64,000 nucleotides of DNA from assembly GCA_035356615.1 (NCBI GenBank), contig DAOQSN010000008.1, positions 1-64,000 on the forward strand. The letters are read 5' to 3'. Source of the DNA: JAKQDH01 sp029558835 (GTDB taxonomy: Bacteria > Planctomycetota > Phycisphaerae > UBA1845). The notes beneath the pieces are model-generated. The model saw nothing but the letters and a program-made list of their open reading frames with translations, was not told the origin of the DNA and searched no databases. Position 1 is the stretch's first letter. Every line of letters starts with the position of its first letter. The position numbers were made by a program, and so were the translations under genes. Below, piece after piece: positions 1 through 7,437 of this stretch.

Positions 1-481
1 TCAGCTTGGCCTGCTGGGTCCAGACCCCGCCCGCGCGGACGAAGACGTAGGCCGAGCCAGCGCCCGAATTGTCGCGGTACGCCCCGATCACCGCCGTGTC
101 GCCGGAGACGGCCACGGAGTAGCCGAAACGTTCGCCCGCGGCGGCGTCGGCAGCGGTCAGCTTGGCCTGCTGGGTCCACACCCCGCCCGCGCGGACGAAG
201 ACGTAGGCCGAGCCAGCGTCGGAGCCTCCGTCATCGTCCCCATACGCCCCGATCACCGCCGTGTCGCCGGAGACGGCCACGGAGTACCCGAGATAGTCGC
301 TCCAGGCGGCGTCGGCAGCGGTCAGCTTGGCGAGCTCCTGCGGGTCACATTCAGCGTGTGCCTGCGGAGGCGGCGCGGCGATGGACAGCACTACCGCAAG
401 CAGGCCCAGCGTATACCGCGCTCTACTCGATGGTGCCCAGTGACGCCGGTTATGCTTCCCAAGAATCAGGAATGTCGACAT
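1..481 (-). CDS. FG-GAP repeat secreted protein, C-terminus cut by window edge
   Basis: Reading leftward from the ATG at 481, the frame stays open to base 1, so only the first 160 or so residues are present. After a short basic N-terminus there is a hydrophobic stretch (LGLLAVVLSIAA) ending in an APPPQAHA-like signal peptidase site. Then come near-identical units of about 52 residues with the core YSVAVSGDTAVIGAY followed by GSAYVFVR and VWTQQAKLTA. These are FG-GAP / integrin-alpha-like blades that normally build an extracellular beta-propeller. The nucleotide repeat is visible directly: the stretch near 1-60 recurs near 157-217. A GAAGG lies about 8 bases before the ATG. The start overlaps the end of the next frame by about 30 bases. 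Ligand and role are unknown. Confidence 0.85.
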   Translation of the reverse strand, partial: MSTFLILGKHNRRHWAPSSRARYTLGLLAVVLSIAAPPPQAHAECDPQELAKLTAADAAWSDYLGYSVAVSGDTAVIGAYGDDDGGSDAGSAYVFVRAGGVWTQQAKLTAADAAAGERFGYSVAVSGDTAVIGAYRDNSGAGSAYVFVRAGGVWTQQAKL

Positions 482-1046
482 CGTGATTGCCTTCGTTTTT
501 GGGCGAAAGTGCCGCCGATATGCGTGACATTGATACGCGTCGCATAAGCGTTCCCGGATGCGCGGCGCATCCACAGCTTTGAGCGGGCTGGTCACTGCGA
601 AACGCGTGCCCGCCCCGAGCGGCGAGCACACGACTCTGCCTCGTGGATGTCGCCATTGTACTGCAAGTGGTCGGCGGCAGGGTCAAGAAAAAAACGGTGA
701 ATTGGTCTTGGTAAAGTACTACTGCGACCGGCGACCCGACGGTGACCTCGATCCAGTCGTCGTCGAGCGTGAGCCGGATCGTTCTGCCTTGGCCAGCGGT
801 CTGGGCGTCGGTCGGGTTCTCGGAGGCGGGCGCGAGGCTTGTGTCCTCTTCCGCTTCGTTCCCGCCGGGGAACACCCAACGCCCAATCGCTGCGGCGTCG
901 TCTTGCAGGGCGTCCAGCAGATTGATGATTCCCGACAGGGCTTCGGCCTCGGGTGAACCGTCGCGCTGGCGCCCCAGCATCTCCAGCAGGACGAGCTTCT
1001 GCTGATGCAGCAGGGTCCAATCAACGTTGTTCAGGGATTCGAACAT
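450..1046 (-). CDS. hypothetical protein, about 198 aa
   Basis: No family recognised. The ATG at 1046 is preferred over one 9 bases upstream because AAAGGAG lies 9 bases before it. The first 125 or so residues look genuinely coding: a helical part (LLHQQKLVLLEML, then IINLLDALQDD), an acidic linker, and a beta-rich part (TIRLTLDDDWIEVTVG, AVVLYQ). The last 75 residues are Arg/Ser-rich and low in coding character, and they run into the start of the FG-GAP gene. A frameshift near 660-700, where a run of seven A occurs on the + strand, could hide an earlier natural stop. It lies downstream of the GHKL ATPase gene on the same strand, with a short hairpin between them. Function unknown. Confidence 0.55.
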   Translation of the reverse strand: MFESLNNVDWTLLHQQKLVLLEMLGRQRDGSPEAEALSGIINLLDALQDDAAAIGRWVFPGGNEAEEDTSLAPASENPTDAQTAGQGRTIRLTLDDDWIEVTVGSPVAVVLYQDQFTVFFLTLPPTTCSTMATSTRQSRVLAARGGHAFRSDQPAQSCGCAAHPGTLMRRVSMSRISAALSPKNEGNHDVDIPDSWEA

Positions 1047-1111
1047 GGGTTTCATCTCCTTTCCGGGTGGAGCGAGTGTCCGGCGCTGAATGGAGAGGTC
1101 CGCTTGCGCGC

Positions 1112-1131
1112 GCTATCTCCCCTCAGATAGC
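1112..1131 (-). promoter_or_regulatory. leader hairpin upstream of the 1046 gene
   Basis: Perfect 7-bp inverted repeat GCTATCT / AGATAGC with a 6-base loop. It lies between the stop of the GHKL ATPase gene and the AAAGGAG of the next gene. There is no T-run, so it is not a classic intrinsic terminator. It fits the pattern of one hairpin per gene seen across this accessory region. Confidence 0.4.
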
Positions 1132-1165
1132 CGGGCAGGGTGAACTCACTCGTGGTTGTTGCCGG

Positions 1166-2797
1166 TTACGCGGTGGCCGTTGGGGTGGGCGGCTGGATGG
1201 TCTTGACGGAGCCGTCGACGTGTTCGATCTGGACGCGGCCGTCGGGAGTGACGCGCACGGACGTCCTTTCAGGTTGGATGCGGTCCAGCGGGGCGAGGAT
1301 GCTCTGCCGCAACTGCTCGTCCGGGCCGATGAGGTTGGCCCAGAACTCACTGAGGTCGCGCTCGAATGCATACAGTTGGGTGTCGTAGGTGTCGCCGTCG
1401 TCGTACCAGCCGCCCAGGTGGTACCAGATCTCCGACGGCCGCCAGCGTTGCTGGGCTTCGGGCGTCACGAGCATCTCGTCATCACTGCACTGGCTGGCAT
1501 CCTTGGGTGGGGCCTTTGCCATGCAGACCGGCGCGCTGAAGACTTTGCCGTCGCTGGTGTGGGCGGTGATGGCCAGAGTGTCCACGCAGGTCAGATTCCC
1601 CGACCAGAGGCAGGCCCTGTGCAGTTCCTTGCCGACCGTGACCTCGACCTTGCCGATGGTGGGCAGCGTGGCCCACGAGTAGCCGTCATACCCGGAGCGG
1701 ATGCTGACGGGAACGAATGGTTCCGGGAACGTGCCCAGTGCTGCGAGCAGGTGGGCATTCGTGTCATCACCTTCCTGCCCCGGCGCGTTGAGGTCGAAGC
1801 GGTAGCACTTGGCCAGCGGGAAGTCCTTGGGCATGACGACCTCCACCGGTTCCGGCGCCAGGTCGTTGCCGATCAGGCCCACCGTGAACGTGGGCTTGGC
1901 CTCGGGCAGGCAGATGCCCAGGTCCTTGGCGCGCAGGAACTCCTTGTACGGCAGCGTGTGTTCGCCCTTGCGCTCGAGATAGCGATATGCCTCCAGCTCG
2001 AGAGCGGCCAGGAGCTGCTGGTACGCCTCGTTCTCCACCAGGCGCGTGCGGGCGGGAAGCATCAGCCGGATGCCCGTGGGCTCGCCGGTCAGGTCCACGA
2101 GGTAGTACAGGCCCTGTTCGCTCACTGGGTGATCGTCGAAGGTCACGACCTGGCCGTGGAAGTTGACGAGCACGTTGTTGCCGTACCAGCGTTCGCGCCT
2201 GCAGGAGTGGTGCCAGGCGTCCAGTTGGCCGGCGGTGCGGACCTCGATCGTGCAGCCCAGGTCGGGATGGCGGGCGGCCTGCGCGGAGACGAAGGGCAGC
2301 TTCGGGCAGCGTTTGCCGTCCACGCTGACTTGCAGGCCGGAAAAGACGGCGTTCACGTCCACCTTGGCTGGCTCCCAGGGTTCGTCCCGGAACCGCAGGA
2401 TGGTGCCTTTCTTCACGGGGTTGGGGTCTTTCAGGACGTGGACCGGCTTGTGTGTCCAGCCGTCCTTGCTGATCGTGACGATCTTGCTTTTGGAGCGGAT
2501 GGTGACTTTGCGTGGCGCCAGGCAGAAGATGCCCACGCCGGCCGGGTCCTCGCTCTGCTCGCAGCGTTCGTCCCAGCCCGAGCCGCCGAGGTCCAGGAGT
2601 CTGGCGAAGTCGTCGATGCCCTGCCCGTTGTCCTTGACGGTGACCCAGCCGTCTTCGTTGGTGATCGTCACCTTGGTGGCGCCTGCCCGCCGGGCGTTCT
2701 GCAGGAGTTCGATGATGCGGCCGTCCAAGGTGCCGGTGAAGAGCCGGTCGGCCTTGGTCAGCAGTCTGGTATTTACGGTTGCTTGTATGGTTTGCAT
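1166..2797 (-). CDS. GHKL-type (Hsp90/MutL/histidine-kinase fold) ATPase, 543 aa
   Basis: The N-terminal domain has the Bergerat-fold motifs: N-box E30-L-L-Q-N34, G1 box DNGQG at 56-60 and G2 box GVGIF at 87-91, with a KKGTILRF strand near 130. This predicts ATP binding and probably ATP-driven dimer closing, as in Hsp90, MutL and gyrase B. The remaining 400 residues match nothing I recognise. The ATG at 2797 is chosen because GGAGG lies 7 bases upstream; an in-frame start at 2830 lacks this. No histidine-kinase phosphoacceptor and no MutL endonuclease motif is evident. It sits among accessory genes of unknown role, so a part in DNA processing or in an Hsp90/MORC-like system is possible but only inferred. 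Confidence 0.8.
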   Translation of the reverse strand: MQTIQATVNTRLLTKADRLFTGTLDGRIIELLQNARRAGATKVTITNEDGWVTVKDNGQGIDDFARLLDLGGSGWDERCEQSEDPAGVGIFCLAPRKVTIRSKSKIVTISKDGWTHKPVHVLKDPNPVKKGTILRFRDEPWEPAKVDVNAVFSGLQVSVDGKRCPKLPFVSAQAARHPDLGCTIEVRTAGQLDAWHHSCRRERWYGNNVLVNFHGQVVTFDDHPVSEQGLYYLVDLTGEPTGIRLMLPARTRLVENEAYQQLLAALELEAYRYLERKGEHTLPYKEFLRAKDLGICLPEAKPTFTVGLIGNDLAPEPVEVVMPKDFPLAKCYRFDLNAPGQEGDDTNAHLLAALGTFPEPFVPVSIRSGYDGYSWATLPTIGKVEVTVGKELHRACLWSGNLTCVDTLAITAHTSDGKVFSAPVCMAKAPPKDASQCSDDEMLVTPEAQQRWRPSEIWYHLGGWYDDGDTYDTQLYAFERDLSEFWANLIGPDEQLRQSILAPLDRIQPERTSVRVTPDGRVQIEHVDGSVKTIQPPTPTATA

Positions 2798-2822
2798 TTG
2801 AATGCCTCCGCATGGTTGTGCT

Positions 2823-2856
2823 GGCGACACTATGCCGACAGGGACGTGGTGTCGCC
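2823..2856 (-). promoter_or_regulatory. leader inverted repeat of the GHKL gene
   Basis: Perfect 8-bp arms GGCGACAC / GTGTCGCC separated by 18 bases, about 14 bases upstream of the GGAGG of the GHKL gene. It belongs to the set of gene-leader hairpins in this region. Confidence 0.5.
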
Positions 2857-2960
2857 GCTGGTCCTTGCCACGGTCCGCGGCAGCGCGCGGAAACAGCCGT
2901 GGTGATGGTTCTGAGGTTGGGATTCGATCGATGGGGTGATGGACGGCGGTGGCCGTTCGG

Positions 2961-3452
2961 TCAGACGATCTCGAACGGCGGGAGGTCAGGCAGCTCGGAG
3001 CAGAGGTGCTTGAGGGCGTCGATGCCTTGCTGGGTGTTGCCGGCTTCCAGCAGGGTGATCGCTTGCTGCACGTCGCTGCTCAGGATGAGGATTTCGTCGG
3101 TGTGCTCGTTGCTCGACGTGTGCGCGACCGGTTCTTTCATGCCGGGCCGCCAGTCGAGCAGTTCGGCGTCGTAGCCGCACATGCCCTCGCAGTGGCGGCG
3201 GTAGCTGAGCTTGAGGCGCCGGCAGGCCTGCTCCAGTTCCGGGAACTCGCCGTACCGTGCTTCCTCGTCGCAGAGTTGCAGGTGGCCGTCCTTGCAGGCC
3301 TCCAGCAGTTCCTCGGCTGTCTTCGGCTCGAAGTACGCCTCGCCCCAGTCGGTGCGGACGGCGGCCTCCCGAATGGCCTTCAGCAACTGCTCTACTCGCG
3401 CGCGTTTGATCCGCCCGCCGATCTGGATCCAGGTTGCGTATCGTTCGCTCAT
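2961..3452 (-). CDS. hypothetical protein, 163 aa
   Basis: No recognised domain. The start at 3452 (MSERYATW) is supported by GGAGG five bases upstream. The sequence is soluble, mixed alpha/beta and acidic, with a repeated helical pattern (VEQLLKAIREAAVRT, ELLEACKDGHLQLC, LEQACRRLKLSYRRH), and it ends in a helix resembling a short TPR-like hairpin (AITLLEAGNTQQGIDALKHL). Four or five cysteines are scattered and show no zinc-finger spacing. It follows a large hairpin ending in six T, suggesting regulated read-through. It is the next gene upstream of the GHKL ATPase on the same strand but separated from it by the GHKL leader. Confidence 0.75.
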   Translation of the reverse strand: MSERYATWIQIGGRIKRARVEQLLKAIREAAVRTDWGEAYFEPKTAEELLEACKDGHLQLCDEEARYGEFPELEQACRRLKLSYRRHCEGMCGYDAELLDWRPGMKEPVAHTSSNEHTDEILILSSDVQQAITLLEAGNTQQGIDALKHLCSELPDLPPFEIV

Positions 3453-3480
3453 GGTTTCCTCCTTCGCGCCTGGGGCGCAG

Positions 3481-3554
3481 AAAAAACGCCCGGCCGTCGC
3501 CGATGGGTCTCGCACGCGTGTGCGAGGAACGACCCATCTGACGCACGGTCGGGC
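3481..3554 (-). terminator. large nested hairpin with U6 tract (terminator or attenuator)
   Basis: On the minus strand the outer stem GCCCGaCCGT / ACGGcCGGGC encloses GATGGGTC / GACCCATC, which encloses CTCGCAC / GTGCGAG. The outer stem is followed one base later by six T. The run ends about 20 bases before the GGAGG of the 3452 gene, so it would either terminate transcription from upstream or act as an attenuator inside that gene's leader. Confidence 0.7.
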
Positions 3555-3559
3555 ACGGT

Positions 3560-3754
3560 TCAGTCATCATATTCCCGAGGACCGGCGGAACACCGATGGA
3601 TGGTGTCTCCCGGGTTCTGTCGTGTCGTGGGTCTTGAGGAATCGCAGGGAAGCTCGACGTGATGGTTGGTTGCCAGATTCAATGGAGAATCAGCTACTTG
3701 GATTTTGGGCTGGCCCTCGGCCAATCCCGGTTTCTCGTCGAGGATCCGCTGCAT
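3560..3754 (-). CDS. possible small protein, 64 aa
   Basis: An open frame with ATG at 3754, a weak AGGG 5 bases upstream, and a GGCCGACGGCC palindrome just before it, which matches the leader-hairpin habit of this region. The stop lies only 6 bases before the large terminator-like hairpin. The product is hydrophilic with two cysteines and matches no family I know. Codon use is less GC-biased at third positions than in its neighbours. It may be a real small gene or a chance frame. Confidence 0.3.
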   Translation of the reverse strand: MQRILDEKPGLAEGQPKIQVADSPLNLATNHHVELPCDSSRPTTRQNPGDTIHRCSAGPREYDD

Positions 3755-3891
3755 GATGACCCTGGCCGTCGGCCGGGTGCTGTCACGTGGTGAAGATCCT
3801 CTGGCAACCGGTGGTGCGCGTGCGCGCGTCGGTTGCCGTGGGCACTTGACGTGCTCCGTTGTGAGGATTGACCGGTGGTACTACGGCCGAG

Positions 3892-3899
3892 TTTATAAA
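3892..3899. promoter_or_regulatory. palindromic TTTATAAA box
   Basis: AGTTTATAAACT is a perfect palindrome in very GC-rich surroundings, between the 3925 stop and the possible small gene. It resembles an archaeal-type TATA box or a bacterial -10-like site on either strand. Function is inferred only. Confidence 0.3.
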
Positions 3900-3924
3900 C
3901 TTGTCGCTGCCGGCCCGTGCTGCG

Positions 3925-4848
3925 TTACATGGGTCCCGGGTCCGGTGGCATCATCAGTGATGCCGCCGGCTCAGGCGGCTCGTGCAGGTCCGGTCCTGCG
4001 CAGCTCGGCACGAGCGCAGCAGCGCCCCAGTCCGGCTCGGCGAAGGCCTGCTCCTGGTGCCGGAATCCCGCGGCGATATCTTCGAGGTGTTGATCGAAGG
4101 CGTGCTCGGCCAGCGACAGCTCGTCCGGACCGCCCTCCATCGCCATCGTCGCCCATGCGTCCGCCCCGGTCGGTGCCTCCATCCGTTCCTGGCCGAGCAC
4201 GATCCGCTCCAAGCCGCCGTACGCTGCTCCCTCACGCATCGTGCGCGCCGTGTTTGCCACGGCGTCGAGAGCGCCGCCGTTCCCCGAGTCTTCGCCGGCC
4301 TCGGCAGACGCAGGGCCAGCGCCGGCAGGCGCCGCATTCTCGAGGAAGACTTCGTCACGTTCCTGCGGGACCTGCTCCAGCGCTTCCAGGTCGCCCGGCA
4401 TCTCGCCGCGTCCCGCGTACGCGTTCTGGTCGCCTGCTGCCTCACGTTCGAGTTTGCGCGCGAGATCGAGCCGCCGCACGCTCTCCTCGTACGTCAGAGG
4501 CCGCTCGCGCGGTACCCGATCGAGGACGTTGAGTGCCCGCCCGTCGAACATGGCCTCGTCCGGGCCGAGGTCGTACTCCCACGCATCCTCATCCGGGGCG
4601 TAGTCGGTGGGTTTCAGATAGCGCCGGCGGGCGAGGGCCGGGTAGTGGATGTCCTCGCGGTAGGGCTCGGGCGCCGGGGGATAGGCGGTCTCGGTGACCA
4701 GGAGTGGGTCCGGTCTGGGCTGTGGCGGGCGGATCGCGCGGTACTGCGCGCCCGGGCTGCGCAGGCCCGACAAGTCCACCTCCTCGTGCTCCTGCCCATG
4801 GTGCGGTCGTGGATAGAGCGAACGAATGCTGCGGCCGAAGCGTGCCAT
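3925..4848 (-). CDS. hypothetical acidic low-complexity protein, 307 aa
   Basis: The ATG at 4848 has AGGAGG six bases upstream; an upstream in-frame ATG at 4899 does not. The N-terminus is basic (MARFGRSIRSLYPRP). The rest is acidic, Pro/Ala/Gly-rich and probably largely disordered, with a conserved-looking patch (ALNVLDRVPRERPLTYEESV) near residues 105-125. There is no signal peptide or membrane span. It is divergent from the radical SAM gene at 5174. No homologous family recognised; it could be a structural or DNA-associated element protein, but nothing in the sequence settles this. Confidence 0.65.
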   Translation of the reverse strand: MARFGRSIRSLYPRPHHGQEHEEVDLSGLRSPGAQYRAIRPPQPRPDPLLVTETAYPPAPEPYREDIHYPALARRRYLKPTDYAPDEDAWEYDLGPDEAMFDGRALNVLDRVPRERPLTYEESVRRLDLARKLEREAAGDQNAYAGRGEMPGDLEALEQVPQERDEVFLENAAPAGAGPASAEAGEDSGNGGALDAVANTARTMREGAAYGGLERIVLGQERMEAPTGADAWATMAMEGGPDELSLAEHAFDQHLEDIAAGFRHQEQAFAEPDWGAAALVPSCAGPDLHEPPEPAASLMMPPDPGPM

Positions 4849-4875
4849 GGCGAACCTCCTGCTGAACATGACGAC

Positions 4876-4951
4876 AGCCGTCGTGCCGCCCAGCCTCACG
4901 CTTCATCGTACGAGCGCCGCGGGAGTGCCGAGTGACATCACGACGACGGCT
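4876..4951 (-). promoter_or_regulatory. leader inverted repeat upstream of the 4848 gene
   Basis: AGCCGTCGTG pairs with CACGACGACGGCT across a long loop, about 20 bases before the AGGAGG of the 4848 gene. It is weaker than other leader hairpins here because the loop is about 50 bases. Confidence 0.3.
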
Positions 4952-5173
4952 CGCTGGCACGCCGGGAAGCTGGATGGACGGGGGCAACGTCCCCGCCGGC
5001 ACGCGACCACGGTCGCGGGACCGGCATGCACGCAGCCGGCGGGCAGGCGTCAACACGCCGTCAGCGGGAAGTGCCGACGGAGCTCACCGCACGCGGTACG
5101 CTGGTATAGAGTGTATGGCGGTGCGCGGGCAGCGCGCATCATGAGAGTGGTCAGGAACGAGCGGAGGCCTGCG

Positions 5174-6307
5174 ATGCGGCAACAGTTGTTCGACGTGGAC
5201 GTCGAGGGTCTGATCCGGCAGATACACCCCAAGTACCGGGCGGTGTGGGAGGGCCTCGCGCCGGAGGACCAACGAGCGCTGGCGCTCTACTTCCTGCCGC
5301 ACCGGTCTGCGAAGGATGTGCTCGAACCCAAGCGGCCGCGCGTGATCAAGTGGTACTGCCCGTTCGCCGCGCAGTGCGACTTCCCGAGCGGTCACCGCTA
5401 CTGCATCAACGTGTTCACCGGGTGCGCCCACCACTGCGAGTACTGCTACGCGCAGGCCTACGAGCCGGACGAGGCCGCACCGAAGAGCAACTTCGAACGG
5501 CTCCTGCTGAAGGACCTGGACGATCTTGAGCGCTGGGACGTCCCGCCCGCGCCCGTGCACCTGTCGAACAGCACCGACCCGTTCCAGCCCCTGGAGGCGA
5601 CGGCCGGGCACACCCGCTTAGCGCTCACGGAGATTCTGCGCCATCGCTACCGCTTCACGACCGTGACGATCCTGACGAAGAACCCGCTCCTGCCCGTGCG
5701 GCGCGGCTATCTCGACCTGTTCCAAGCCCTCGGCACGCTGCCCGAAGACCACCCGCGGCACGCTGAATTCGCAGCACGCGCACAGCCCGGGTTCGTCATC
5801 GAAGTGAGCCTGGCATTCTGGCGGGAGGACGCACGGCAGCACTACGACCCCGGCGCGCCCCCGCTGGACGAACGGATCGAGGGACTGCGCGCCCTGCACG
5901 CCCACGGCATCCCGCTCGTGCTGCGGATCGACCCACTCTTCCCGCGCTCACCACTACCAACACGCCCACCGGCATCGCTCGCGGACTTTGACCTACCGGA
6001 GGCCCAAACGCTCGACGATCTCGAACGCCTCGCGGCCCTGGCGAAGGACCTGCACGCTCGCCACGTGGTCTACTCGCCCGTCAAGATCGTGCAGCCGCGC
6101 GGCGGCCAGCTCTCACCCACGATGCAGGCCCTGCGGCGCGTGTACGAGGCCTGCGCACGGCCCGCCAAGCCGGTCTTCCGTGGCGGCAGTTGGCGCCTGC
6201 CGGACGCGATCGCGCGAGCGCACATCATCCAACCGTTTCTGGACATCTGCCGACGTTACGACATGCCGGCCAAGTACTGCAAACACAACCTGATCGAGAC
6301 GCCATGA
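5174..6307 (+). CDS. radical SAM protein of the spore-photolyase-like (SPL) family, 377 aa
   Basis: The 4Fe-4S/S-adenosylmethionine motif is GCAHHCEYCYA near residue 90 (C-x3-C-x2-C). Extra cysteines just before it (WYCPFAAQC, HRYC) are typical of SPL-like radical SAM proteins. Downstream signatures are HLSNSTDPFQPLE, TKNPLL and LRIDPLFPR, as in SplB-like enzymes. The cluster would generate a 5'-deoxyadenosyl radical; whether the target is a thymine photoproduct is not known. The ATG at 5174 is preferred because GGAGG lies 6 bases upstream; an in-frame ATG 33 bases earlier has no such site. Length is about normal for the family. It stands alone, divergent from the 4848 gene, and is likely a repair or modification function of the element. 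Confidence 0.88.
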   Translation: MRQQLFDVDVEGLIRQIHPKYRAVWEGLAPEDQRALALYFLPHRSAKDVLEPKRPRVIKWYCPFAAQCDFPSGHRYCINVFTGCAHHCEYCYAQAYEPDEAAPKSNFERLLLKDLDDLERWDVPPAPVHLSNSTDPFQPLEATAGHTRLALTEILRHRYRFTTVTILTKNPLLPVRRGYLDLFQALGTLPEDHPRHAEFAARAQPGFVIEVSLAFWREDARQHYDPGAPPLDERIEGLRALHAHGIPLVLRIDPLFPRSPLPTRPPASLADFDLPEAQTLDDLERLAALAKDLHARHVVYSPVKIVQPRGGQLSPTMQALRRVYEACARPAKPVFRGGSWRLPDAIARAHIIQPFLDICRRYDMPAKYCKHNLIETP

Positions 6308-6611
6308 CGCCAGCGCTCGCGCCGCACGGGGCATGGGCCGGGCGCCCAGGATCGCGGCCCAAGCGGCGCGCATCGATTCAAGCCACCCCGCGTTGCAGAT
6401 CGCCGGAAGCAGCAGTGACCTGCTCACGAAGTACCGCCGCTCGCGTTCAGCAAGAGCCTGCACCGCCCGCGCCGGATCGCGGCCCTGCAGTTGAGCCAGC
6501 CAGGCTTCTTGGCGAGCATCATCCCGGTCTGCTCGGCGCACAAACCGCAGCTCGAACGCGAGCCGCTCGGAGCCGGATGGAAGCACGGCCTCCATGCCGC
6601 TCCTCTACCTG

Positions 6612-6652
6612 GTACGCACGCGCAGGTGGGCTCAGAAGTGCGGAATCCCGCT
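6612..6652. repeat. dispersed 41-bp repeat, copy 1
   Basis: Matches 35124-35164 at about 34 of 41 positions, with a perfect 15-base core AAGTGCGGAATCCCG and a shared GTACGCACG start. Both copies are in intergenic DNA and in the same orientation. Confidence 0.6.
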
Positions 6653-7009
6653 ACGAACGCGCAGATCGTTCCACGGGTAGAAGTCGCGCGAAGCACAGTA
6701 GACATGAACGTAATGGTCGTGACGCAAGGAATCGTGCCGGCAACTCAGCGATACCCGTCGCACGGGGCTACGCGCTTCAGGCGGTGTTCCTGCCGAGACG
6801 CTGACGACACTACTCACCGCGGCGGCGCCTTCGTCCCTTGGGGAGCGCAGTCGCTTGATAGAACGACCGCGGGCAGAAGTGCCATGCATATCTGAAGCCG
6901 AGCACGTACCGCCGGCAGCGTGTCAACCGCTCGCTCATCACCCTGCAACAGGTCCCAGGGCCTGAAAGACCGGCGTGCTACCGTGCGAGTGAATTCGGGC
7001 CGCCGGTTA

Positions 7010-7039
7010 TTGACCCAGGTGGGTGTGTCTTGCTAGCAT
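7010..7039 (+). promoter_or_regulatory. sigma-70-like promoter candidate
   Basis: TTGACC, an 18-base spacer, then TGC-TAGCAT (extended -10). The -10 resembles TGC-TACCAT at 30757-30762 before the first ECF gene. It would drive the 7438 gene through a long leader. Confidence 0.4.
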
Positions 7040-7437
7040 AGCGCTGTCACCGCCGCTGGAAAGCGGTCTAATCTGCGGCACGGCGTGAAGGTAGGTGGAG
7101 ACAGCGCGCGGAGGCTGGCGATTCAGCGGAGCGGTGGCTGCGGAGCAGAGTGTCGGCGGTCAACAGGCAACAAAAACGCCCACACGGGACCGGGCGAGAC
7201 GGGAGAGGAGTTGCGTGGCATGCCCAGGCCGAAGGCGCCGCCATGCCGTGGCGGCGCGCGGCCGTTCGCATGCACCAGGGCATGCGGGGGCTGCGCTTGG
7301 CCTGTCACCCCCTTTCCGGCTGTAGCTGTCCCGATGGCGTGGAGTGACTCAGCGCGCGGCTCGCTGGGCATCGAGCACCGGCACGCAGGGGGCGTGCGAG
7401 TGTCAAGGGCGTACGGGTTAAGGTGCGGAGTCTGATC

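Larger units (their letters stand above)
6308..7437. other. 1.1-kb gap without a convincing gene
   Basis: No frame here has a ribosome site plus coding character. It contains one copy of a dispersed 41-bp repeat (6612-6652) and, at its right end, a promoter-like pair at 7010-7039. That would give the 7438 gene an unusually long leader of about 400 bases. Degenerate remains of an older gene on the minus strand (6632-6889) are possible. Confidence 0.5.

Noticed and set aside
953..2905. 650-aa open frame on the + strand
   Set aside because: It lies antisense to the GHKL ATPase, is rich in Val/Ala/Asp/Gln typical of GC-rich shadows, has no ribosome site, and the other strand shows clear catalytic motifs.
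4826..5173. 116-residue N-terminal extension of the radical SAM gene
   Set aside because: It is Arg/Ala/Thr-rich without structure, and a good GGAGG fits the start at 5174.
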